From NCBI GenBank assembly GCA_001970955.1, contig MPUH01000105.1:42726-106725 (forward strand): a stretch of 64,000 nt of DNA, written 5' to 3'. Below are positions 33,856 through 44,169 of the stretch, piece by piece. The DNA comes from Stentor coeruleus. Its lineage: Eukaryota > Ciliophora > Heterotrichea > Heterotrichida > Stentoridae. Each line of letters opens with the position of its first letter. The first letter of the stretch is position 1. The position numbers were made by a program, and so were the translations under genes. A model generated the notes under the pieces. It saw only the letters and a list, made by a program, of their open reading frames with translations, was not told the origin of the DNA and ran no database searches.

Positions 33856-35247
33856 CTATCCACTCCATCCAATCCATTGTTCAATAAGCCCTTGTTCACT
33901 ATTTCTTGCACTAATCACACTTTGAGGGTCATTACGATTAGGTCTTCTCAAATCTAAATGATGAGCTCCACCAAAAATCTTAATAACCCTAACATTATTA
34001 TTTGGGGCTTCTTTTAAACATCCAGTCTGCCAAGGGTCTTCAGATCCCCATGAAAATACAACATTTGATAAGTTTTTCAATGAGTTCACATAAAAAGGAG
34101 TAAAACCATAATTAATCGGATACCATTCAGGATTTGGATAAACTCCATATGTTTGATAACAACTAGCATTAAAAGTATTGAAATCATAAGGACGTGATGG
34201 GAACATATCATAAGGTATACCATAAGATCCTTGTGGCATCATAAGTTCAGTGCAGATTTGATAACCCCATGATATTGATGTTTGAGATGTTGAATTATCC
34301 CATGGACTATAACATGTTGTTGTTCCAGTACTATTATAAACTAATCCTGCAACTTTTGCTAATCCTTGTAAAGTCCTCCACATGTTTTTTATTGGGGAAC
34401 TATAAACTCCGATTATTGAACAAGAAACATTAACTGGAAAAGCTGGTGTATAACCATTTAAAGTTGTTGGATATGGGTAATTAAGTTGTGCCATTGTTTC
34501 AAGAGCATTACTTAACCAGTCTTCTAATGCTAGAACTTGAGAACTTGATGTTATTGGAGAACATGTTTGGAAAATAGAACTTAGACCATTCCAAGTGTAT
34601 GAGTTTTGCGCAAAGTTGTCTAAGATATTAAATCCATCGTTTATATTGAAAGCACAATTAGGATAAGCATCAAAGTAATCTTGAGTTGTTTGATACATTA
34701 AACCCATACCTTCTTTATCAAGGTATTCCAATACTGGAGCTGAACTTGCGATTGCTCCATCAACTAGGTGAGAGAATTTTATACGAAAGTACGCAGAAAG
34801 CATTCCTCCATATGAGCCTCCAAAGACAACAACTGGAGTTGATTCGCTTGGTTTAAGTTGCATGATGATTTGAGCGAAGTCTAAAAGTACTTGATCAGTG
34901 TTTAAATAAGCATAATTCATTTGGTTAGGTAATGAGTCTCCATAGTATCTATGCTCAATAAAAGCTACAGTTGCATTGTAATAAGGACCTAAAGTATAAA
35001 CAAGCCACCCTGCTGTATAGAAAAAATCCTCTATAGGCGATTCGTTTCCAGTATAAACAAACAAAGGTCCATTAGGGTCTCCAATATGCAAAAGGGTTTT
35101 AATGCTAATCAACCCTGGATCTCCATTAATATGATCTAAGGGAACAGTAAAATGCTCTACAAAATATCCTGCTTGCAAGTAAAGCATTTCTTCAGCATGA
35201 CTTATACTGGATAATATCCCAAGCAATACAAACTTTACCCAATTCAT
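33856..35247 (-). CDS. Serine carboxypeptidase of family S28 (PRCP/DPP7-like)
   Basis: 463 residues, TAG stop. Signal peptide (MNWVKFVLLGILSSISHA). S28 hallmarks: FTVPLDH near the N-terminus, LFVYTGNE, FIEHRYYGDSLP, nucleophile elbow GGSYGGM with Ser145, WGSEDPWQTG with Asp404, and GGAHHLDLR with His429/430, so the Ser-Asp-His triad looks complete. Many potential N-glycosylation sites. Expected role: lysosomal or phagosomal cleavage of proline-containing peptides in digestive vacuoles, secreted or lysosomal. Length is typical of the family. Confidence 0.94.
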   Translation of the reverse strand: MNWVKFVLLGILSSISHAEEMLYLQAGYFVEHFTVPLDHINGDPGLISIKTLLHIGDPNGPLFVYTGNESPIEDFFYTAGWLVYTLGPYYNATVAFIEHRYYGDSLPNQMNYAYLNTDQVLLDFAQIIMQLKPSESTPVVVFGGSYGGMLSAYFRIKFSHLVDGAIASSAPVLEYLDKEGMGLMYQTTQDYFDAYPNCAFNINDGFNILDNFAQNSYTWNGLSSIFQTCSPITSSSQVLALEDWLSNALETMAQLNYPYPTTLNGYTPAFPVNVSCSIIGVYSSPIKNMWRTLQGLAKVAGLVYNSTGTTTCYSPWDNSTSQTSISWGYQICTELMMPQGSYGIPYDMFPSRPYDFNTFNASCYQTYGVYPNPEWYPINYGFTPFYVNSLKNLSNVVFSWGSEDPWQTGCLKEAPNNNVRVIKIFGGAHHLDLRRPNRNDPQSVISARNSEQGLIEQWIGWSG

Positions 35248-36655
35248 TTATTTCACCATAAATGGAAACCTTGAAGCTTTGAAATTTTGTTGTTGGGAAC
35301 ATGATTGATTTATTTGTTGAAGGCATTTTATGTTGGGATTGAAGGTTTTTATGATGAAAAATATAATTGATAGAATTTGCAATTGAGTTAGATGTGAGGG
35401 TTTTTGTAGGCTTTTGAGATGAATAATAATGGAATTTGGTGAGTTTTTGGAAAGTGGGAATTAGGTTTTAGATGATAATATGAGGTTTATGTANGTTTTT
35501 ATGATGAAAAATATAATTGATAGAATTTGCAATTGAGTTAGATGTGAGGGTTTTTGTATGCTTTTGAGATGAATAATAATGGAATTTGGTGAGTTTTTGG
35601 AAAGTGGGAATTAGGTTTTAGATGATAATATGAGGTTTATGTAAAAGGGAATATATTTATGTGGAATTATATATGGTAGTGATTATGGATGAAGAATTTG
35701 AAAAAAACTGGAGAAAAAACGGAAAATAAGAAATAATAAAGATTGATGGGGATATAAAATATTTTATTAAGAAAATATACTATTAAAGAAGAAAATTAAC
35801 AAGGGCTGGATAGTAGTTAAGTGATAATATTAATATGGTAGTGATTAAAATTTTAGTAGTATAATGTAAGGAAAATTGGTTTGAATTTGTATTAGGAATT
35901 GTGTGGGTTTTAAGTAATTATTATAGAATAATGGGTTGTGATAAATATATTTTTTTAGACTATTTAATAGAATGGATGTGGTTTTATGCATATGATATGG
36001 GTAAATATTTGCAAGTTTTAGGAACTCTTATTGATTTTATGATAGGGTATTCAAAATAAGTATCTGGTGGTTGTTCAAATAAATACCTCGTTGAGATTTA
36101 TAATTTGTATTTTGGAAAAGTTTTTATATATAGAAATAAACTTCATTTGTTATACTTGAATAAAGAAAATAATAAATTGAAGTAAGAATGAATATTAGTT
36201 ATTTAGGATAAATAAACAAGTTTATGCGATTATAAAAATATAATCAAGTAAATTTCTCTATGATTTATAAGTAAATTTTATTTCGAATACTCGTTATTAT
36301 ATATTTCAACCTCACTTAACAAATATACTATTTTTTCTAGGTCTTATGCAGTTATATCTAGCTAAAAGAGTTTAAACCAGTAAGGATTATCAATAAAATC
36401 TCCTTCAAAATATCAAATAATAGGATTTAGAATATTAGACATTTAACTAAAACATATTAGAAAATTAGTATTTATATATAATTTTAATGTTTCTTTAAAG
36501 TAATCTATTTTAAATTTTTTATTTTCAATATAACTTCCTATAAAGCATGCCTTTCTCAAACAAAACAAAATTTTTCTTTTCATATATTAATATCTATAAG
36601 TTTTTTCCAGTAATTAGCTCTTACATCATTTTGTATTAAACATCATAATTAAATA
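35248..36655. other. Long divergent intergenic region with a gap duplicate
   Basis: 1.4 kb without a recognisable gene. A 149-bp block (35345-35493) is repeated after the N at 35494 with one mismatch. The + strand is G-bearing and C-poor to about 36200 and C-bearing and G-poor from about 36300, switching between the two divergent genes. Confidence 0.5.
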
Positions 36656-37978
36656 ATGAAAAGAATCGATCTTACCAAAAAATCCCTTTCCAAAGATAGA
36701 ACATCCAAAAAACTAAACCTCCATAAATCAGTCAGTAATGAAGCATTTTCTAGTTCAGTAAAAAGTCCTTCAATCCTCAAATATCTTGCCTTAAGCCCAG
36801 ACCCAAATTTAATCAAACAAAATATTTCCCCAACCATAGGGAAATTCCTAAGAAAGAACACTTCATTGATGATATTCAATAAAAATAATAAAAACGAAGA
36901 AAAAATCCTTCCGCCAATACTCAAAGCCCGTCTTGTAAACAAAGCTAAAGAAAAACTAAAGCAAAAACGTAGGTCTTTGTTTTTAGAAAAACTAAATCAA
37001 ACCTTGATGAATCCACTTATAAACATATCACAAGTTACTATTGAAAAAGTAATTGTTGAAGATGAAATTAAACAAAATTTAAGCTTTGAATATAGAACTC
37101 AAATTGGTATATGCCAAGGAAAAACTAAAAAAGTTAATCAAGATAGTGTTTTTTACAAGGAGAATTTTATGCAAAATAATAGTCATTTTTTTGGTGTTTG
37201 TGATGGACATGGGATAAATGGCTTTGAAGTTGTGAATTTAATACGATCTTCTTTGTCGGCTAATGTGGAAAAAAGCTATACAGAACAAAATTGTGAAGAC
37301 AATCAGGAGGTTAAGTTTTTTAATGCGTTTAAAACTGGGTATGAGATGACTGAGAAATTACTGCATATGTCGAATATCGAAGTTGGTCTTTCAGGGTGTA
37401 CTTCAGTTAGCATAATAATATCAAAAAACACTATTTATTGCGCAAATCTTGGTGATTCCAGGGCGATAATCGGCAGCTACAATGGTAAAAATTGCATACC
37501 TATAATGCTAACAAAAGATCATATCCCAGGAAATGAAATTGAGAGGTCTCGTATATTAAAATCTGGAGGAATCATCGACAATATTAGAGGTAATTTCCAT
37601 ACAGATGAAAAAGGGAATGCATATGGACCTTTACGATTATGGGTTAAAAAAAATGAATACCCTGGCCTTGCTATGACAAGATGTTTTGGAGACTCAGTTT
37701 CTAAAACTATAGGTGTTACAAGTGAACCTGGTAATAATTATTCAGAACTGACAAAATATGAGATTTCACATAATGATAGATTTATGATAATTGCTACTGA
37801 TGGTATATGGGAATATTTGTCTAATCGTAAAGTTGTTAGGATTATTGATAAAGAGTGGAATGAAGGCACGGTTAGGAGTGCTTGTGATAAACTTATGGAA
37901 CTTGCGATACAAAAATGGACTAAACGAGGAGACTATATGGATGATATCAGTTTTTTTATTATTTTCTTTAAAGAATAA
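36656..37978 (+). CDS. PP2C-type protein phosphatase
   Basis: 440 residues, TAA stop. The N-terminal ~135 residues are basic and Ser-rich (disordered). The PP2C domain follows: GKTKKVNQDS (N-terminal metal-site region), VCDGHGINGFEV, GLSGCTSVSIII, ANLGDSRAIIG, TKDHIPGNEIERSRI, GPLRLW, LAMTRCFGDSVSKTIG and IIATDGIWEYLS, with metal-binding Asp residues in place. Lacks the acyl anchor of the other PP2C here and is only distantly similar to it. Likely cytosolic Mg/Mn-dependent Ser/Thr phosphatase. Confidence 0.93.
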   Translation: MKRIDLTKKSLSKDRTSKKLNLHKSVSNEAFSSSVKSPSILKYLALSPDPNLIKQNISPTIGKFLRKNTSLMIFNKNNKNEEKILPPILKARLVNKAKEKLKQKRRSLFLEKLNQTLMNPLINISQVTIEKVIVEDEIKQNLSFEYRTQIGICQGKTKKVNQDSVFYKENFMQNNSHFFGVCDGHGINGFEVVNLIRSSLSANVEKSYTEQNCEDNQEVKFFNAFKTGYEMTEKLLHMSNIEVGLSGCTSVSIIISKNTIYCANLGDSRAIIGSYNGKNCIPIMLTKDHIPGNEIERSRILKSGGIIDNIRGNFHTDEKGNAYGPLRLWVKKNEYPGLAMTRCFGDSVSKTIGVTSEPGNNYSELTKYEISHNDRFMIIATDGIWEYLSNRKVVRIIDKEWNEGTVRSACDKLMELAIQKWTKRGDYMDDISFFIIFFKE

Positions 37979-38157
37979 AAGTGATAGTGTGATTTATAAG
38001 ATAATGTAGTAAGAAATAATTGTATTAGATTAAGAGCGAGTTTTTCAAGCGTTTATTTAAACTACTCTTATGTAATAATCATCTTTAAACTATGCTTAAA
38101 AGCTCATAAACTCAATAGATATTTATTATCAAATTAATCAACTAAATTATATAAAAA

Positions 38158-39063
38158 ATGGGGAATTGTTCTTCTAAATCCTCTGATAAAGATGCTAATA
38201 AACCAACTGAAGAAAGACTTAAAATTATGGGCTACCACTTTGATCAGTCCTATAGGCTACTCGACAACAAAAAAAATGAATATTTTAAATTCAAAAACCA
38301 AAAGGATTACGAAAAGCTTGGAAATATAATCCAAAAATATGTCCAAGAAATAATCACCCAAAAATACGGACTAATTGAAATGTTTATCCCATTAGACTCA
38401 AATCCAAATGACCCTAAATGTAATATTTTTATGACAGAATCTTTAATAAACCAAACAAGCAATCCAAAAAGTAAATTATTATTATTAATCCAAGGATCAG
38501 GTGCTGTAAGAGCAGGTTTATGGGCACGTTCTGTTTGTATAAATGATTCTTTAATAAGAGGAACCGTCTTTCCTTTTCTTGATTATGCTAAAGAAAACGA
38601 TTTTGATGTCTTGATTTTCAATCCAAATTTCAATTCTGATAGTAAAACCAATAAGAAAATTAAACATAATGAATCTCATGGAAACCATGGAAAATATCTA
38701 TGGGAAACTTTTATTAGAAATTCTCAAGCCCATGATATTTATATTGTAGCCCATTCACGTGGAGGAGCTACAACAACAGTTTTAATGAATACTTTTTGGG
38801 ATGAATTCAAAGAAAGAGTTAAAGCTATAGCTTTTACAGACGCTGTTCACGGATATAACAATTTATCCAATGAAAAATCTCAATTCCTAGAAAGTAACTC
38901 TTATGATTGGGTTGCCTCAAATAAGCCTCTAGACCACCCATTAGGTACATCAAACTCAATAAAAATCTTATCATCAGGTCATACAAAACACGAATACACA
39001 ACCGGAAGCGCATATCCAAGTATACTAACTTTCTTTACAAACAAAATCTCCTCCCAACAATAA
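38158..39063 (+). CDS. ARB2/FAM172-type alpha/beta-hydrolase-like protein, acylated
   Basis: 301 residues, TAA stop. The N-terminus MGNCSSK is a dual acylation signal. The body matches the ARB2 domain: LLLLIQGSGAVRAGLWARSV, SLIRGTVFPFLDYA, then DIYIVAHSRGG with a nucleophile-elbow-like Ser200, and FTDAVHGY downstream containing Asp and His. In fungi ARB2 acts in chromatin silencing with Argonaute, and FAM172A is a nuclear/ER protein in animals; membrane anchoring here points to a different use. Enzymatic activity is not established for the family. Confidence 0.85.
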   Translation: MGNCSSKSSDKDANKPTEERLKIMGYHFDQSYRLLDNKKNEYFKFKNQKDYEKLGNIIQKYVQEIITQKYGLIEMFIPLDSNPNDPKCNIFMTESLINQTSNPKSKLLLLIQGSGAVRAGLWARSVCINDSLIRGTVFPFLDYAKENDFDVLIFNPNFNSDSKTNKKIKHNESHGNHGKYLWETFIRNSQAHDIYIVAHSRGGATTTVLMNTFWDEFKERVKAIAFTDAVHGYNNLSNEKSQFLESNSYDWVASNKPLDHPLGTSNSIKILSSGHTKHEYTTGSAYPSILTFFTNKISSQQ

Positions 39064-39107
39064 TAACCCTTTTAATTACTTTTTGAAATTTTATATTACT
39101 ATATTCT

Positions 39108-42100
39108 CTAATCATCAAAATTCGAACTACAAATCGAGTCAATTTTCCTTTTCACATCTTCTGATGCATCAATTACCATAGCTTTAAATGGTTCTTCTTT
39201 TTTCTTAACATTATTAAAAAGCTGGGCTGTATCTTGTTTTATACTTTCCCCAACAGGCAATAAAACAGCAGAACGGAAAATTTTAAATTCAGAAAAACTT
39301 GCATCAAAAACACTATTTTCTTCTTCACTATCACTTTTTGTTGTACTCGCAACAGATTCGCTTTGTAAATCACGTATTTCTTCTGTAAATTGTATGGTTC
39401 CTTTAACACGATTAAGCCATGGTGCTTCAGGTTTACATTTGACGCATTTTATAAGAAAGTTATCTAATATTGTATCTTCAATACCGAATTCTAAAGATGG
39501 AAGGGTTATATAAGGATATCCAAAAGAAGGTCTGATATAAATTGGATGATTATCGCCAATTTTAACTTGTTTTAAAGGGTATTTATTTGCTAATATTGAA
39601 TTAGCTGCGAAAGGTAAGATTTCAACTTTGGTTTTTTCTTCTAAATATGCTGTTGATATTGTAGGCTCATATTTAAATGCTTCAAGCATAACATTACGAG
39701 CTTGATCCTTTTGTTGCATAGCAAGATTCAATATACCAATAAGAAGAAGTACTTTACCTCTATCACCTCCTTCTAATATATAAACAAGTTCTTGTAAATG
39801 TATAAATGCTGCTTCATATTGTTGACTTACCATATAACATAAAGCTAAATTGTATAAAACTTCACTATTATCTTTATCTGTATTTGGATCTTCTGTTTCA
39901 TATTTTGTGTCAAGTGCAGCTTTAAATTCTACTTTTGCTTTTTGTATATCATCCATCATAAAAAGTAATACACCTTTATACCAATGGATATGCTTTTCTT
40001 TAAACACTTTCCCTGATGTTTGCAATCCATATGGTTTACTTAGTTGAGTCATTTTTTTCTGTAGATTATTGTCTGTATTATCTAATGGTATGTTTAGGAT
40101 TTTTATCATTTCTATATCGAATTCCACATCTTTACTTTGTTGGATTTTATTCGCACTTTCTAAATCGCTTAAGGCAAGGTCGATTTTTTCCATTATTATA
40201 TAGCATTTGGATCTTTGTAGGAAAGCATCAAAAGTTGGTTTTACTGAGTTTGCGTTTGTAAAGGCTTTACTTGCATCTTCAACACTACCTGCTAACATGA
40301 GTAGGTTTCCTGCATAAACATGAACTGTAGGATCATCATGTTTATTTGTGATCATTTTTTGGAAATCTTGAAAAGCTTGTTGTGTATCATCCATTAAATA
40401 TGCGCATCTTCCTCTATAATAATAAGGTTCTGAAAGGTTTTCGTTTAATTGGATTGCTATAGAGAAGTCCTGAACTGCTTCTTTGAGGAGTTTTAATTGA
40501 GCATAACAGAGTCCACGACACATGAAATGAATAGGCATGTTATCTTCAGCTTTGTCGATGGCAACTTCATAGTCAGGAACAGCTTCGATAGGTCGATTTA
40601 GATAATAAAGAACAAGTCCTCGAAAAAAGTAGAGGTCGCTTTCGCTATCTCTGAGGCTTATAGCTTTGTCAAGAAGGGACTTAGATTTTTCTGCAAGCTT
40701 TTTATTAGTAGTTTTACGTGATTGGGATACATAAATTGAAGCTTGATAGGCAAGAGGCTCAATGTTTTTAGGGAATTCTTTTGAAGATTCTTCTAATAGA
40801 GCTAAGGCTTCATTTGGATCTTTTTCAGATTTCAATATTGCTGTTGAAATCTGAAGATTGTATTTTGATGCATTGTCGAGCTCCTGTATTTTGCTAGCTG
40901 ATATCAAATTCCTCACAGCTTGCTCATGCTTTTCTATAGAACCATACCCATACCCTCTAAAAGCATAGCAATTCCCAATATACTCTTGTATCAAATTTTC
41001 TTTTTTCTTTATAATCCTAGTCAATTGTGATATCCCTTCTTTAAATTTCCTCTTCATTAAGCATAGTATAGCTTCGACATACCCTTTAAGAATCTTTTGT
41101 TCCTTTACTTCTAAATTGATATCAGTTGCTCTTTTAAATGTATGCATTGCCCCATAATAATCTTTTTGTTTAATTTTTATAGCACCCAAATTATAAATCG
41201 ATGCTCCAGTATACTTCCTTTCCTGGACATCATACTTAATAACTTGTTCTAAACATAAAGCCGCTTCAGTAAGATTTTCTTGACTCAACAATATCAAAGC
41301 TTTATAATAATAAGCTTCAGCATCTTCAGTATTATAAGAAAGAGCTAATTCTAAATCGCTTAGTGACTTAGAAAACTCTTGCTGTTCAAAAAAAAGTTTA
41401 GCTCTTTTTATTAATGCTAAAAACGATGTATGTGTGCTTTGTATGGCCTGTGAATAAGCTTTTATAGCATTTTTTTTATCATTCATACCCAAATATGCAT
41501 CTCCTAAACCAATATATGCTGATCCTTCATTTGGACTAAGAGATATCGCTTTATAAAAGTCTTGTATTGACTTATCCCAACGCATTTGCTGACTAAACAA
41601 TTGCCCTCTTGTGACAAATCCTTCAGTAAATTTTGGGAATTTCAACAACCCTTTACTTAATTGTCTTATAGCTGTATCATAATCACTAAGATTAGCAAAA
41701 CACATCGCTAAGGCAATATACACTTTTTTATCATATAATGGGCTTTCATTAATAACTGACATTAAATCAGGAATCGCTTGCTTATATTCATTAAGATTCA
41801 TAAGTGAACAGGCACGGTTAAATAATGCATCTACATGATTTGATTCTTCTTTCACAACTTTTGAAAAAAATGATATGGAAGATTGGAACTCCCCAAGACG
41901 CATCTCAGAAAGTCCTCTGTCAAACCAGGCTGCTATCATTTCTTTTTTAAACCTAAACTCTTTAGTCTCTTCTAAGTCTCCAGGGCCTGGATGTCCGTTC
42001 ATCAGTTTGCTTGACGAACGAAGGTTCCTATTTCGTAAAGTCGTACTTTTGTTTCTAGCTTTTGGGGTCACTTCTCCTGATAGATTTTTATATTTTTCAA

Positions 42101-42305
42101 CTGATAAGCTACGGTTTTTAGGTGTAGATGATGGGATTTCTTGATAGCATGTGAAAGATTTGTTCACTCGAGGTGAGAATTTTCTTGGAGCGTTTGTTAC
42201 TCGGGTTTGAGCTGAGGTACCTTGAGATGATTTATATCTGACCCTATTAATGCTATGGAGTATGATAGGTGATTCGTTTAATGATATTTGAGGTCGTATT
42301 AGCAT
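39108..42305 (-). CDS. Large TPR-repeat protein
   Basis: 1,065 residues, TAG stop. The N-terminal ~110 residues are basic and Ser/Thr-rich. From about 130 to 880 there are at least 15 TPR units of the A..LY..GD...A..DF..AI type (for example RGQLFSQQMRWDKSIQDFYK, GLGDAYLGMNDKKNAIKAY, CRGLCYAQLKLLKEAVQDF). The C-terminal ~180 residues contain a non-repeat domain (FGYPYITLPSLEF) and an acidic Ser-rich stretch (SDSEEENS). A protein-interaction scaffold, possibly ciliary; no paralogue in the window. Confidence 0.88.
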   Translation of the reverse strand: MLIRPQISLNESPIILHSINRVRYKSSQGTSAQTRVTNAPRKFSPRVNKSFTCYQEIPSSTPKNRSLSVEKYKNLSGEVTPKARNKSTTLRNRNLRSSSKLMNGHPGPGDLEETKEFRFKKEMIAAWFDRGLSEMRLGEFQSSISFFSKVVKEESNHVDALFNRACSLMNLNEYKQAIPDLMSVINESPLYDKKVYIALAMCFANLSDYDTAIRQLSKGLLKFPKFTEGFVTRGQLFSQQMRWDKSIQDFYKAISLSPNEGSAYIGLGDAYLGMNDKKNAIKAYSQAIQSTHTSFLALIKRAKLFFEQQEFSKSLSDLELALSYNTEDAEAYYYKALILLSQENLTEAALCLEQVIKYDVQERKYTGASIYNLGAIKIKQKDYYGAMHTFKRATDINLEVKEQKILKGYVEAILCLMKRKFKEGISQLTRIIKKKENLIQEYIGNCYAFRGYGYGSIEKHEQAVRNLISASKIQELDNASKYNLQISTAILKSEKDPNEALALLEESSKEFPKNIEPLAYQASIYVSQSRKTTNKKLAEKSKSLLDKAISLRDSESDLYFFRGLVLYYLNRPIEAVPDYEVAIDKAEDNMPIHFMCRGLCYAQLKLLKEAVQDFSIAIQLNENLSEPYYYRGRCAYLMDDTQQAFQDFQKMITNKHDDPTVHVYAGNLLMLAGSVEDASKAFTNANSVKPTFDAFLQRSKCYIIMEKIDLALSDLESANKIQQSKDVEFDIEMIKILNIPLDNTDNNLQKKMTQLSKPYGLQTSGKVFKEKHIHWYKGVLLFMMDDIQKAKVEFKAALDTKYETEDPNTDKDNSEVLYNLALCYMVSQQYEAAFIHLQELVYILEGGDRGKVLLLIGILNLAMQQKDQARNVMLEAFKYEPTISTAYLEEKTKVEILPFAANSILANKYPLKQVKIGDNHPIYIRPSFGYPYITLPSLEFGIEDTILDNFLIKCVKCKPEAPWLNRVKGTIQFTEEIRDLQSESVASTTKSDSEEENSVFDASFSEFKIFRSAVLLPVGESIKQDTAQLFNNVKKKEEPFKAMVIDASEDVKRKIDSICSSNFDD

Positions 42306-42473
42306 TTGTATTTAACTGTTTGATCGATTAGAAAAAATATGGTTGAATTTAGAATAAACTTAGTTCTTAGGTATTATTTTTTTATTTTTTAGCCTTATCT
42401 TAAAAAGTACTTATTTATGGTTTTTAAAGTGTTTTTAAGGGCTGAAATATGATTGTAATATAAATATTAATAA

Positions 42474-44024
42474 ATGTTATATGTTGTACTTTTATTAAAA
42501 CTTACTCAAGGATGTTTAAATCACCCAGATTATCCTTTGCATATATCCTCAAGATCCTTACAAACAGGTCCTCCAGTCCCAGAACCAGATTGGCGAAGTA
42601 TAAGAATAACCCCATACTATATAAACAACACAAGTTCTTTAGGTGACATAAAATCAACTTTTATCCCTTTAGCTATAGAGTTTTACAAAAAAGTCCTTAA
42701 AATTGTTTATAATGGTGATATCTACATAACATCATCTACATGTTCAGGTATAGAAGTACCTGATACATATCATTTAACCAATACAAGTACCGATGTTATA
42801 ATATTAATAACCTATGATGAAAATTCAGAAACTGGTGCTTGGGCACAACCATGTGAATGCAGTGAAGATATAGGAATGCGTCCAATACTTGGTAGAATGC
42901 ATTTCCAAGGAACTTTTGAATCAATGACTTGGGAACAAAAACAAGCCCTTTGTATTCATCAACTAGCACATATCTTAGCTTACGATGCTAGACTTCTTCC
43001 TTATTTCCTAGGAAAAATCGGTGAAACATATGGTATAGATCAAGTCTTAGGGTACACTTCTAGAAGAAACTCACAAATCAGTTATCTTAAAACCCCAAAA
43101 CTTATCGAAATTGCCCGTGAAGCTTTTCAATGCAATAACCTTTATGGACTTGACCTAGAAAACACTTTTAGTGAAAAAAGCACTTCTTTACATTGGGAAA
43201 AAAGAATTATGAACAATGATTTTATGGTTGCAGATAGTAATATTTATTATATTTCCTATTCAGATATAAGCTTTAGTATATTTGAAGATTCAGGATGGTA
43301 TCAAGTAGATTACTCATATTCAAATAATATATTATGGGGATATCATAAAGGATGTGAATTTCTTATAGACCCTTGTGTTGAAAAAAGTAATTATATGTTT
43401 AATGAGTTCTGTAATACTAGTAGCAGTATAAGTTTATGTGACCATTCACATACTTTTAAAGGAAATTGTAATATGGGGATTCAAAGCAGTCCGATTCCAG
43501 CTCAATTTCAATACTTTTCTGATGTTTTTATTGGTGGGAATGACTCATTTACTGATTTTTGCCCTTATGTCAAACCTGAAACTACTGGGTCTTGTAGGGA
43601 TATTGGCATAGAAAATACTATTATTAATACTGTGGATTATGGAGAAAATGCTTGTGATAGTTGTAAATGTTTAGAAGGAACTTATGTTTCCCAGTTTTCT
43701 ACTATGAGTGTTCATTGGCATGCTGGATGTCATCAGATTACATGTGAAGGGAATGTGGCTGTTGTTCATGTTGGAGGTGAAGTTGTTTTTTGTGATCCAG
43801 GTGGTGGGGAAGTTACGGTTAGAGGATATGATGGGTATCTTATATGCCCTAGTTCTGATGTTTTGTGTAAGGATTTACCTTGTCCATTTGCATGTTATGG
43901 AAATGGGAAATGTGTTAATGGACAATGCGATTGTTATTCAGGGTATAGTGGATTATATTGTGATAGTGGGTCGATGATTAGAGGTTTAGAATGGATTGCT
44001 TTAGTGGTTTTAGTTGTAAACTAA
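42474..44024 (+). CDS. Leishmanolysin-like (M8) protein with a mutated active site
   Basis: 516 residues with a short signal peptide, an M8-like domain, a C-terminal EGF-like module (CYGNGKCVNGQCDCYSGYSG) and a hydrophobic tail (EWIALVVLVVN) fitting a GPI signal. The zinc motif HEXXH is HQLAH (His162, Gln163, His166), so the catalytic Glu is Gln (codon CAA at 42960-42962). The third ligand context SLHWEKRIMNNDFM (His240) and the DSGWYQVDY motif are intact, as are the many Cys. Zinc binding may persist but proteolysis should be lost or strongly reduced. Likely a surface-anchored binding protein rather than a protease. Confidence 0.85.
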   Translation: MLYVVLLLKLTQGCLNHPDYPLHISSRSLQTGPPVPEPDWRSIRITPYYINNTSSLGDIKSTFIPLAIEFYKKVLKIVYNGDIYITSSTCSGIEVPDTYHLTNTSTDVIILITYDENSETGAWAQPCECSEDIGMRPILGRMHFQGTFESMTWEQKQALCIHQLAHILAYDARLLPYFLGKIGETYGIDQVLGYTSRRNSQISYLKTPKLIEIAREAFQCNNLYGLDLENTFSEKSTSLHWEKRIMNNDFMVADSNIYYISYSDISFSIFEDSGWYQVDYSYSNNILWGYHKGCEFLIDPCVEKSNYMFNEFCNTSSSISLCDHSHTFKGNCNMGIQSSPIPAQFQYFSDVFIGGNDSFTDFCPYVKPETTGSCRDIGIENTIINTVDYGENACDSCKCLEGTYVSQFSTMSVHWHAGCHQITCEGNVAVVHVGGEVVFCDPGGGEVTVRGYDGYLICPSSDVLCKDLPCPFACYGNGKCVNGQCDCYSGYSGLYCDSGSMIRGLEWIALVVLVVN

Positions 44025-44169
44025 GTATTTAGAGTTTTGAGGGAATTTAGTTTTTATTTAGGAATTTATGTTGGGTTTATAATAGAATTGTTTTTTATGG
44101 ATAATATTTTAGGGTGATTTATGCTAGATGTTAGATAGTTTTAATGTGAGTAATGCAAATTAAATTGAA
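44025..44169. other. Intergenic, G-bearing 3' flank
   Basis: Short flank of the M8-like gene; nothing recognised. Confidence 0.35.
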
